The notes: generated by a model not told the origin, from the sequence alone. Positions 1 to 5,652 are shown, counted from the first letter of the stretch. The stretch is 7,423 bases of DNA from Opitutia bacterium (GCA_003485955.1 DNHH01000090.1:8540-15962); one strand, 5' to 3'. Program-made: numbers and translations.

Positions 1-2451
1 GATGCGGGCCAAGAGTGTTTTTTGCGCACCACCATTGAGGGTGCTTTCAGTATCCCTTCTGATTCCGCTGTCGAAACAACTGGCACCAATCCATGTGGCA
101 GCTTTGGGGCATTTGTAGCGACGCTGTGTTTTGTATTTTTAGGCTACGGCGCTTTTCTCATCCCCACTTTGCTATTTGTCGCAGGATGGCTGGCGCTCAA
201 TCGCCGTGCGCACACGCTCTGGCCAACCAAGACTTTGTTAATGCTTGGTTGTACCCTGCTGGGAGCTGCACTGCTTGCGCTCTTTTTAGGTATCAGCGCT
301 CCAATGGATGGCCTGACGGCTTTTGACCCTAAGGGCGCAGGTGGAATGCTTGGCCGGTTTATGTACCAGCGCGTCCTTGAGCCAGCTGTCGGCGACATCG
401 GAGCATGGCTAATCTTGGTCCCCGCTTATGGCTTTTGTTTATTGGGTGTGTTGGCCGACGATCCCAAGGCAACGCTGGCAACGTGGATTTCGGAATTGCG
501 CGATAGTTTCTTGAGTTGGAACAAGAACCGACGTGAACAAAATCTTCGCGTGGCAGAGGCGCAACGGCGCGATGCTGAAGCCCGTAAACATGCTCTGCGC
601 ATGGCAGAGACCGTTAAGGGGTCAACATTGGTCGCCCCCATCGCTGCTAGTCCTGTGGCTCAAGAAGCACCGCCGGCCGTAGTTATTCCTCCTGTAAAAG
701 TCGTGAATCCTGACAAAGTTGTCATCGGGAATCCTGATGACACTAGCGATGGATTGAGCGGAGTTTTATCTGCCGACGAAAAGAAGCCGAAGATAAAAGT
801 AGACCAAGATCCCAAGCCCCAGGTCACTGGCAAAGTATCTATTACGAAGCCGGAGCGCATTGAACGCGCCACAGCCGCTCAGCTTCGCAAGAAAACCGGG
901 ACCTACATTTTCCCTGGATTGGATTTAGTAACGCCGCCGCCACCCCGCGATGAAGCGCGTGAAGATTACCGTCGTCGTGCGGGAGAGCTTATTCAGACCC
1001 TGCGCGAGTTCCGCGTCGAAGTTGTTCCGGTAGATCCTGAGAACGGAGTTGACGTGGGTATTCAGCAAGGTCCTTCGATTACACGTTACGAAATTAAACC
1101 CGCACCCGGTGTTCGTGTTGAACGTATCTCTGGTTTGCAGAACAACATCGCCATGAACATGAAAGCCGACGCGGTGCGCATCCTTGCACCGGTTCCTGGC
1201 AAAGGCACGGTGGGTATCGAGATTCCCAATAGCCGAAGACAGCTGGTAGCGCTTCGCGAAATTCTTGAATCTAAAGCGTGGGTTGAGTCCGACGCCTCCA
1301 TTCCGGTTGTGCTGGGCGTAGATAGTGTGACCAATAAACCTGTCGTCCAAGATTTGGCCAAGATGCCTCATGCACTCATCGCGGGCTCTACGGGCTCGGG
1401 TAAGTCGGTTTGTATCAATACGCTGCTTATCTCGATGCTCTACCGTATGTCGCCAGCCGACTTGCGTCTTATCATGGTCGACCCGAAGGTTGTTGAGCTG
1501 CAGGTCTACAACGAGATTCCGCATTTATTAGTTCCAGTCGTTACGGATCCTCAAAAAGTTCCTGCGGCACTGAAGTGGCTTATTTCCGAGATGGAGCGCC
1601 GCTACCGTATCTTCGCTGCTGTGAATGTACGCAACTTAGCGGGCTTTAATGCCCGAATCACCCGCGATGTCGAAGAGGCTGCAAAAGCTAAGCAGGAAGA
1701 GCTTAACTTAACCCCCGACGAGCGAGCTGCGGCTGCCGAGGCGGTGGCAGAAGGTCCTGTGGCGGCGGTGGAAATCCCTAAAGAAAAATTACCCTTTATC
1801 GTCTGCGTCATCGATGAGATGGCCGACTTAATGATGGTTGCGGCAAAAGACATTGAAACGGCGGTGGCGCGGATTGCTCAGAAAGCTCGAGCTGCCGGCA
1901 TCCATATGGTTCTGGCTACACAGCGTCCATCAACCGATGTCATTACTGGATTAATTAAAGCGAATCTGCCTACGCGCATTGCCTTTAAGGTAGCTGCAAA
2001 TGTCGACTCACGGACAATCCTTGATCGAAGCGGCGCGGAGACATTGGTCGGCTTTGGCGACATGCTTTTCCTGCCGCCTGGTTCAGCTTCTCTGCAACGC
2101 GTCCAAGGGTCCTTTATTTCTGACGAAGACGTCAGTCGCATTGTTGGATTCATTCGTGAAAAGAATGGTCCCCCTGAATTCTTATCAGAAGTACAAGATG
2201 CCTTGGACCGTGCGAATGAGCCCGATGAAGGCGGGGACTCTGATGGCAGCGGTCCGTCTTCGGATCCAATGTCGGCAAAAGCCTGGGAGATTATCCGTAC
2301 CACACGACGCGCGTCTGTGTCCATGTTGCAACGCCGACTTTCGATTGGGTATAACCGTGCCGCGCGCATCATGGATAATTTAGAGCAAGAAGGTTATGTG
2401 GGGCCCGATAACGGGTCGTCTCCACGCGAGATTCTGCGCGAGGACGGTTAA
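1..2451 (+). CDS. ftsK: FtsK/SpoIIIE-family DNA translocase, 5' end missing
   Basis: This is a membrane-anchored hexameric ATPase that pumps double-stranded DNA through the division septum and helps resolve chromosome dimers. The frame is open from base 1 to the stop at 2449-2451 (816 visible residues). The N-terminal domain has hydrophobic segments at about residues 29-60, 77-97 and 130-150. Family members have a further segment before these, so a TTG at 22 is probably not the true start and the gene begins outside the window. A charged linker rich in Arg/Glu/Ala follows at about 170-210, then a Pro/Val/Lys-rich stretch to about 290. The motor domain carries Walker A GSTGSGKS (462-469) and Walker B IVCVIDE with D605-E606. 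An Ala/Glu-rich insert (about 561-596) sits just before Walker B. The C-terminal gamma winged-helix domain (about 755-816, AWEIIRTTRRASVSMLQRR...) reads DNA orientation sequences in this family. The short linker makes it closer in size to SpoIIIE than to E. coli FtsK. The product call is very secure; only the start is unknown. Confidence 0.96.
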   Translation, partial: DAGQECFLRTTIEGAFSIPSDSAVETTGTNPCGSFGAFVATLCFVFLGYGAFLIPTLLFVAGWLALNRRAHTLWPTKTLLMLGCTLLGAALLALFLGISAPMDGLTAFDPKGAGGMLGRFMYQRVLEPAVGDIGAWLILVPAYGFCLLGVLADDPKATLATWISELRDSFLSWNKNRREQNLRVAEAQRRDAEARKHALRMAETVKGSTLVAPIAASPVAQEAPPAVVIPPVKVVNPDKVVIGNPDDTSDGLSGVLSADEKKPKIKVDQDPKPQVTGKVSITKPERIERATAAQLRKKTGTYIFPGLDLVTPPPPRDEAREDYRRRAGELIQTLREFRVEVVPVDPENGVDVGIQQGPSITRYEIKPAPGVRVERISGLQNNIAMNMKADAVRILAPVPGKGTVGIEIPNSRRQLVALREILESKAWVESDASIPVVLGVDSVTNKPVVQDLAKMPHALIAGSTGSGKSVCINTLLISMLYRMSPADLRLIMVDPKVVELQVYNEIPHLLVPVVTDPQKVPAALKWLISEMERRYRIFAAVNVRNLAGFNARITRDVEEAAKAKQEELNLTPDERAAAAEAVAEGPVAAVEIPKEKLPFIVCVIDEMADLMMVAAKDIETAVARIAQKARAAGIHMVLATQRPSTDVITGLIKANLPTRIAFKVAANVDSRTILDRSGAETLVGFGDMLFLPPGSASLQRVQGSFISDEDVSRIVGFIREKNGPPEFLSEVQDALDRANEPDEGGDSDGSGPSSDPMSAKAWEIIRTTRRASVSMLQRRLSIGYNRAARIMDNLEQEGYVGPDNGSSPREILREDG

Positions 2452-2459
2452 ACGTTGTT

Positions 2460-2477
2460 AGTATAAAGGGCTTTACT
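2460..2477 (+). terminator. weak hairpin after ftsK
   Basis: Nine bases after the ftsK stop, AGTATAAAG and CTTTACT can pair around GG with a two-base bulge, followed by CTTTG rather than a good T-run. It could be a weak terminator, but the stem is AT-rich and the loop is very tight, so termination is doubtful. Confidence 0.2.
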
Positions 2478-2535
2478 CTTTGTAGCACTTTGCGGATTCG
2501 AAATGGCTTGCAACGCCTTGGTCAGTGGGCGGACT

Positions 2536-2539
2536 GAGG
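2536..2539 (+). promoter_or_regulatory. ribosome binding site of carbonic anhydrase gene
   Basis: GAGG lies 7 bases before the ATG at 2547. An in-frame TGA at 2535-2537 means no earlier start is possible, so this site and the stop together fix the start codon. Confidence 0.6.
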
Positions 2540-2546
2540 CACTGTT

Positions 2547-3191
2547 ATGCTGTCAACCAAAGATCTCTTCGCGCGCAATCGGGAATGGTCTCAGAACATT
2601 CGTCGGACAAAGCCGAAATTTTTTGAAACGCTTTCAGCACAACAGAGCCCACGTTACCTTTGGATTGGCTGTTCCGATAGTCGCGTCCCAGCGAATGAAG
2701 TCGTTGGACTGCTTCCGGGAGAACTCTTTGTACACCGCAATGTAGCCAATGTTGTGGTGCACACAGACCTGAATTGCTTGTCGGTTATTCAGTACGCCGT
2801 CGAAGTTCTCAAAGTGGAGCATATCATTGTATGTGGTCACTATGGATGCGGTGGGGTTCAAGCGGCGCTCGAGGGTCGTAAGCTGGGTCTGATCGACAAT
2901 TGGCTGCGCCATATCAATGACGTCCGCATGCGTCACGAACTCACCATTCGTTCAGTGCTGGGTCCAGCGCAGTTGGACACGCTCTGTGAACTCAATGTTG
3001 TCGAACAGGCCCGCAATGTTTGTGCGACAACGATTGTTCAAGATGCATGGACGCGCGGTCAGCCCCTGCAAGTTCACGCTTGGATTTATGGACTGCGCGA
3101 CGGGCTCCTGAAGGACCTTGGTTTATCTGCGGGTGCAGCGAGTGAAGTCGAACCCGCTTACCAAAAAATCCTGGATCGGTACCGCACCTGA
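2547..3191 (+). CDS. can: beta-class carbonic anhydrase
   Basis: The enzyme is a zinc-dependent, probably cytoplasmic carbonic anhydrase that interconverts CO2 and bicarbonate, supplying bicarbonate for carboxylations and buffering pH. The 214-residue protein is nearly the size of E. coli Can (220). The zinc-site pattern is complete: CSDSR gives Cys42, Asp44 and Arg46, and CGHYGCGG gives His98 and Cys101, the same numbering as in E. coli Can. The PGELFVHRNVAN segment (57-68) is also typical of the beta class. No signal peptide is seen. The start is fixed by a stop three codons upstream and a GAGG ribosome site. It follows ftsK by 95 bp with no convincing promoter in between, and precedes radC by 61 bp on the same strand. 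It has no obvious functional link to its neighbours, and there is no SulP transporter or carboxysome gene in the window. Confidence 0.96.
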   Translation: MLSTKDLFARNREWSQNIRRTKPKFFETLSAQQSPRYLWIGCSDSRVPANEVVGLLPGELFVHRNVANVVVHTDLNCLSVIQYAVEVLKVEHIIVCGHYGCGGVQAALEGRKLGLIDNWLRHINDVRMRHELTIRSVLGPAQLDTLCELNVVEQARNVCATTIVQDAWTRGQPLQVHAWIYGLRDGLLKDLGLSAGAASEVEPAYQKILDRYRT

Positions 3192-3229
3192 GGTCTTTTA
3201 ACTAAGGTATCACGGCGCTCTACGCTCTT

Positions 3230-3245
3230 CCTGTTGTCTGACAGG
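3230..3245 (+). promoter_or_regulatory. small hairpin over the radC ribosome site
   Basis: CCTGT (3230-3234) and ACAGG (3241-3245) form a five-base-pair stem with a six-base loop. The AGG within the 3' arm is the only Shine-Dalgarno-like sequence before the radC ATG at 3253, so the hairpin could lower radC translation. The stem is short and may be chance. Confidence 0.25.
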
Positions 3246-3252
3246 TTGACGT

Positions 3253-3933
3253 ATGACTGCTGATGACCAACCCCGTGAACGGCTGCGTCGCCTTGGGCCC
3301 CGCACCTTGCTCGATTCTGAGCTACTGGCCTTAATGGTAGGGTTGGCTGCGCGCGGTCGGCCTCCAGAGTCTATCGCCGATGCTATCCTGTCCGAGTCAG
3401 GAGGACTTTCCGCACTGTCCGCTTGGGAGATGCCAGACTTCTCGAGGGTACAGGGTCTAGGTCCCGCGAAAGCAGCTGAACTGGTGGCAGCATTAGAAAT
3501 TGCCCGAAGGGTAAGGGAGCGAGCACATGATCCTGGAGAGCGTCTCGATGCTCCCGCAAAAGTTTGGACCCGCCTTGAACCATTAGCCTCGGGCCTTTCG
3601 GTCGAGAAATGCTGGGCGCTATGTTTAAATCGGCGCAACCGTTTATTGGCACTGCATGAAGTCAGTTCGGGTACGGCAACAAGTTCACTCCTTCACCCGC
3701 GTGAAGTATTTCGACAGGCCTTACGTCATTCAGCGGCAGCCGTCATTGTTGCACATAATCATCCGAGCGGTGACCCAGCCCCAAGTCATGCCGACCGCGC
3801 AGTCACGCGGCAACTTGTCGAAGCCGGGCGAATGATCGGCGTAGAATTACTCGACCATGTCATTGTCGGCAGGCCCGAGTCCGACCCAACCTCAAAGGGA
3901 TGGTTTAGTTTCGGCGAAGCAGGGTTGATCTGA
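3253..3933 (+). CDS. radC: RadC-family JAMM domain protein
   Basis: RadC proteins carry a JAMM (Mov34/MPN) metalloprotease-like fold. They were once linked to DNA repair, but their true role in bacteria is unsettled. In this 226-residue protein the N-terminal part (about 1-90) holds an UPF0758-type helix-hairpin-helix segment, with VQGLGPAKAAEL at 66-77. The C-terminal domain has the full metal motif: Glu136, then His168-x-His170 in AHNHPSGDP, Ser178 and Asp181. The start is fixed by an in-frame TGA two codons upstream. The usual ILLRTG-like segment near residue 27 reads LMVGLAARG here, a modest departure from the family norm. The protein is slightly shorter at the N-terminus than many RadCs. 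The gene is probably co-transcribed with the carbonic anhydrase. It is followed by the heptad repeats rather than a standard terminator. The family assignment is secure, the biological function is not. Confidence 0.95.
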   Translation: MTADDQPRERLRRLGPRTLLDSELLALMVGLAARGRPPESIADAILSESGGLSALSAWEMPDFSRVQGLGPAKAAELVAALEIARRVRERAHDPGERLDAPAKVWTRLEPLASGLSVEKCWALCLNRRNRLLALHEVSSGTATSSLLHPREVFRQALRHSAAAVIVAHNHPSGDPAPSHADRAVTRQLVEAGRMIGVELLDHVIVGRPESDPTSKGWFSFGEAGLI

Positions 3934-3949
3934 GCTACGCTCACATGGA

Positions 3950-3977
3950 GACTAAGGGCTAAAGACTAATGACTAAA
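3950..3977 (+). repeat. array of four GACTAAR-type heptads, left arm
   Basis: Four contiguous 7-base units are read directly: GACTAAG, GGCTAAA, GACTAAT, GACTAAA. The array starts 16 bases after the radC stop. It is the inverted partner of the array at 4058-4085 and is directly followed by GGCGGAGACA (3978-3987), a motif that recurs inverted beside the right arm. Confidence 0.85.
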
Positions 3978-3985
3978 GGCGGAGA

Positions 3986-4000
3986 CAGCGAGAGGCGCTG
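3986..4000 (+). repeat. small hairpin between the heptad arms
   Basis: CAGCG (3986-3990) and CGCTG (3996-4000) pair around AGAGG. It lies in the 80-base centre between the heptad arrays. The function is unknown. Confidence 0.35.
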
Positions 4001-4057
4001 AAACGCGGCCCGTCGAAAGACCCTTCCGTTGAATCACCCTCCGTTCACAGTGCTTAC

Positions 4058-4085
4058 TTTAGTCCTTAGTCCGCAGTCTTTAGTC
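4058..4085 (-). repeat. array of four GACTAAR-type heptads, right arm (inverted)
   Basis: On the minus strand the units read GACTAAA, GACTGCG, GACTAAG, GACTAAA, exactly four units and 28 bases like the left arm. Aligned as an inverted repeat, the two arms match at 22 of 28 positions, with most mismatches in the second unit. A GGCGGGGACA motif lies next to it on the minus strand (complement of 4096-4105). Confidence 0.85.
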
Positions 4086-4115
4086 TTTCTCAAAATGTCC
4101 CCGCCTGTGCCGATT

Positions 4116-4260
4116 CTGCATTGGAGCCCCAGTGTTTCCCTAGGTTAAGTGGGTGGCGCGGAGCCCGGCTCAGACGAGGCCGGTCGGGTCGCTGCCTCCC
4201 GTTAGTATGTACGTGGGAGAAGGGTGCTGCCGCAGGTGTCAAACACTGCAGGGACTTAAC
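4116..4260. ncRNA. candidate structured RNA, family and strand unassigned
   Basis: This GC-rich block between radC and recA has no credible reading frame but many complementary segments. GTTAAGT (4144-4150) pairs with ACTTAAC (4254-4260) and encloses three hairpins that can coexist: an arm at 4155-4196 closed by GGCGCG with CGC-T-GCC and capped by a CCGGCTC stem with an AGAC loop; CTCCC with GGGAG at 4196-4219; and GCA-G-GTGT with ACAC-TGC at 4232-4249. An alternative closing stem is CAGTGTTT (4130-4137) with AAACACTG (4241-4248). A promoter-like pair sits just outside on the minus strand (4259-4288), which slightly favours that strand. A stand-alone intergenic place and internal-bulge architecture would suit a 6S-like RNA, but I cannot recognise the conserved 6S positions. 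It does not show the SRP, tmRNA or RNase P signatures. Confidence 0.3.
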
Positions 4261-4288
4261 AATATGACAGATTTTTTGTTAGAGGCAA
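4259..4288 (-). promoter_or_regulatory. possible promoter reading into the structured block
   Basis: On the minus strand, TTGCCT (complement of 4283-4288) and TATTGT (complement of 4259-4264) are spaced by 18 bases. Transcription would begin near 4252 and run through the structured block away from recA. Both boxes match the sigma-70 consensus only partly. Confidence 0.25.
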
Positions 4289-4304
4289 GTGACTCTACTA
4301 TAAA
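4276..4304 (+). promoter_or_regulatory. promoter-like boxes facing the recA 3' end
   Basis: TTGTTA (4276-4281) and TATAAA (4299-4304) are spaced by exactly 17 bases, a good sigma-70 match by position. A transcript would begin near 4311, inside the terminator hairpin, and run antisense to recA. No gene on this strand needs it, so it may be a chance match in AT-rich sequence. Confidence 0.25.
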
Positions 4305-4307
4305 TGG

Positions 4308-4333
4308 GAAAGCCGCACCCCGGTGCGGCTTTC
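4308..4333 (-). terminator. intrinsic terminator of recA
   Basis: GAAAGCCGCAC (4308-4318) and GTGCGGCTTTC (4323-4333) form a perfect 11-base-pair stem with a CCCG loop, 21 bases past the recA stop codon. The uridines lie mainly in the stem (CUUUC), and the sequence after the stem on the minus strand (CCATTTATA) is only partly T-rich. Position and stem strength make it a convincing terminator. Confidence 0.75.
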
Positions 4334-4354
4334 AACCCAACCTTAAGGCTACAA

Positions 4355-5449
4355 TTATTCGGCAGCAGCAGCTTCAGCGCTCGCACCAAGTGTCATGCCT
4401 CCCACGACCTGGACCTTCTCCAGAATGATCTTCTGGATTTCAGCGAGAACCTTGGGGTTCTTCTGAAGATGGTCTTTTGCGGCTTCGCGACCTTGGCCGA
4501 TAAGTTGGCCGTTATAAGCAATCCAAGCGCCCTTCTTTTCTAGGATTTTATGCTCGATACCGAGATCGAGCACGGAGCCCGTGCGAGAGATACCTTCGTT
4601 ATACATGATATCGAATTCGCACTCAGTGAAGGGAGGGGCGACCTTGTTTTTGACAACTTTCACGCGGGTGCGATTGCCAACGATTTTGCCAGTTGGCTCT
4701 TTGATCTGACCGATACGACGAATGTCGATACGGATAGACGAGAAGAACTTTAAGGCACGGCCGCCTGGGGTAGTCTCTGGGCTGCCAAACATCACGCCGA
4801 TTTTTTCTCGAATCTGATTGGTGAAGATGCAGATGCAATTGGTGCGACTGATGGCGGCAGTAAGGCGGCGCATAGCTTGGCTCATCATGCGTGCTTGGAC
4901 GCCGACGGTGGCATCGCCCATTTGTCCTTCGAGTTCTTGTTTCGAAACGAGTGCGGCGACTGAATCGATGACGACCACGTCGACGGCTCCTGAGCGGATA
5001 AGTGTTTCTGTGATATTTAAAGCGTCTTCACCGGATTCTGGCTGTGACACGAGGAGGTTATCCAGGTCAACGCCGACGACTTTGGCGTAGCGAGGGTCGA
5101 GTGCGTGCTCAACGTCGATAAAGACGGCATTGCCGCCTTGGCGTTGAATTTCCGCGATCACAGCGAGACAGAGTGTGGTTTTACCGGAAGATTCAGGGCC
5201 GAAGATTTCGACGATACGACCGCGCGGAAGGCCGCCTACGCCGAGAGCGAGGTCGATGGCAACCGAGCCCGTGGAGACACTCGATACGGCCATTTTGGTG
5301 GCTTCTCCCATGCGCATGAGGGTGCCGTCGCCATAGGTCTTGTTGATAGCGGAAAGAGCGAGATCGATCGTCTTGCGGTCGGCAGCCTGCTCAGAGGCTG
5401 AGTGAGAGTGGGCCTTCTTTTCAGAGGCGTCGGCTTTTGCGGATGACAT
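4355..5449 (-). CDS. recA: RecA recombinase
   Basis: RecA forms a filament on single-stranded DNA, drives strand exchange in homologous recombination, and triggers LexA self-cleavage to start the SOS response. The 364-residue protein has Walker A GPESSGKT (84-91), the catalytic Glu100 in VIAE, Walker B VVVIDSVAAL (158-167), loop L1 with EGQMGD (174-179), and loop L2 with FTNQIREKIG and the GSPETTPGG signature (209-230). The C-terminal domain is complete and ends in an Ala/Glu tail less acidic than E. coli's. The N-terminus has roughly 17 extra residues rich in Ser, Lys, Ala and His. The start is firm: an in-frame TAA lies five codons upstream and the next Met (44) is inside the conserved core. 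No Shine-Dalgarno sequence is visible before the ATG. Regulation by LexA is indicated by the palindrome at 5508-5521. Confidence 0.98.
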   Translation of the reverse strand: MSSAKADASEKKAHSHSASEQAADRKTIDLALSAINKTYGDGTLMRMGEATKMAVSSVSTGSVAIDLALGVGGLPRGRIVEIFGPESSGKTTLCLAVIAEIQRQGGNAVFIDVEHALDPRYAKVVGVDLDNLLVSQPESGEDALNITETLIRSGAVDVVVIDSVAALVSKQELEGQMGDATVGVQARMMSQAMRRLTAAISRTNCICIFTNQIREKIGVMFGSPETTPGGRALKFFSSIRIDIRRIGQIKEPTGKIVGNRTRVKVVKNKVAPPFTECEFDIMYNEGISRTGSVLDLGIEHKILEKKGAWIAYNGQLIGQGREAAKDHLQKNPKVLAEIQKIILEKVQVVGGMTLGASAEAAAAE

Positions 5450-5507
5450 AGGTGTCGTGGGTTAAGAGTTGTGAATTTGTAAGAGAAAAGGCTGATGGCA
5501 AGTAAAA

Positions 5508-5521
5508 TGAACAAGTGTTCA
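5508..5521. promoter_or_regulatory. LexA operator (SOS box) of recA
   Basis: TGAAC-AAGT-GTTCA is a 14-base palindrome with perfect five-base arms, 58 bases upstream of the recA start codon and directly after a -10-like hexamer. It fits the GAAC-N4-GTTC form of the Gram-positive-type SOS box. LexA bound here would cover the likely transcription start. The sixA gene on the other side begins about 180 bases away and may be unaffected. Confidence 0.75.
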
Positions 5522-5544
5522 CTATAGGGCGTTTTACCCTAGTG
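5520..5544. repeat. inverted repeat within the recA promoter
   Basis: CAC-TA-TAGGG (5520-5529) is complementary to CCCTAGTG (5537-5544), an 8-bp match with a two-base bulge and a seven-base spacer. It overlaps the -10 box and the spacer of the proposed recA promoter and could be a second regulator's site. Confidence 0.35.
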
Positions 5545-5548
5545 TTTA
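5521..5548 (-). promoter_or_regulatory. probable recA promoter
   Basis: On the minus strand TAAACA (complement of 5543-5548) and TATAGT (complement of 5521-5526) are spaced by 16 bases. The -10 box matches 5 of 6 consensus positions and the -35 matches 4 of 6. The LexA palindrome begins at the edge of the -10 box, as expected for a repressed promoter. It implies a leader of about 65 bases. Confidence 0.45.
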
Positions 5549-5570
5549 TGCCTATCTAGAAGGCATTTTT
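5548..5570 (+). terminator. hairpin followed by five T in the recA-sixA gap
   Basis: ATGCCT (5548-5553) and AGGCAT (5561-5566) form a six-base-pair stem with a seven-base loop, followed by TTTTT (5566-5570). In form it is a small terminator on the + strand, upstream of sixA, and could stop or attenuate leftover + transcription. The stem is short, so confidence is low. Confidence 0.3.
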
Positions 5571-5628
5571 GCCTATTCGGTGAGCGGTTTACGCAGTTTT
5601 TGGCAAAAAATCTTTAAGCAGCGAGCTT

Positions 5629-5652
5629 TGTGGGTGGTAGACCACAACCACA
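5629..5652 (+). promoter_or_regulatory. strong leader hairpin upstream of sixA
   Basis: TGTGG-GTGG (5629-5637) pairs with CCAC (5642-5645) and CCACA (5648-5652) around a TAGA loop, giving nine base pairs with an AA bulge. It ends 46 bases before the preferred sixA start at 5699. It may be a transcribed leader structure or a protein site. If the alternative GTG start at 5630 were used it would lie in coding sequence. Confidence 0.4.

Larger units (their letters stand above)
3934..4354. other. 421-bp gene-free gap between radC and recA
   Basis: The gap contains, in order, the inverted heptad arrays with their 80-base centre, the candidate structured RNA block, an AT-rich stretch with promoter-like boxes in both directions, and the recA terminator. 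Open frames here (for example 4153-4428 on the + strand) lack ribosome sites and family-like sequence, and run into recA antisense. Confidence 0.8.

Noticed and set aside
22..24. TTG as the true ftsK start
   Set aside because: The frame is open upstream to base 1, there is no ribosome site, and the first membrane segment of the family would be missing.
925..1524. Long open frame on the minus strand opposite ftsK
   Set aside because: It lies wholly over the conserved ftsK motor region, has no ribosome site and its product shows no recognisable domain; it is a shadow of ftsK codon use.
4021..4045. Direct repeat CCCTTCCGTT / CCCTCCGTT in the heptad centre
   Set aside because: Two short near-copies in a low-complexity stretch; too little to call a functional repeat.
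3950..4085. CRISPR array
   Set aside because: Units are 7 bases, contiguous, with no unique spacers, and the two arrays face opposite ways; no cas genes are present.
4217..4224. GAGAAGGG, identical to the Bacillus SpoIIIE recognition sequence
   Set aside because: A single 8-base match in 7.4 kb on two strands is not far from chance, and the host's FtsK recognition sequence is unknown.
4116..4260. tmRNA, SRP RNA, RNase P RNA or a known riboswitch
   Set aside because: I looked for the SRP tetraloop region (GGAAGCAGC-like), the tmRNA T-arm with CCA end, the RNase P GAGGAAAGTCC core, and cobalamin, TPP and SAH consensus cores on both strands and saw none.
4153..4428. Open frame on the + strand in the radC-recA gap
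   Set aside because: No ribosome site, low-complexity unlike-protein sequence, and it passes through the recA terminator and into recA antisense.
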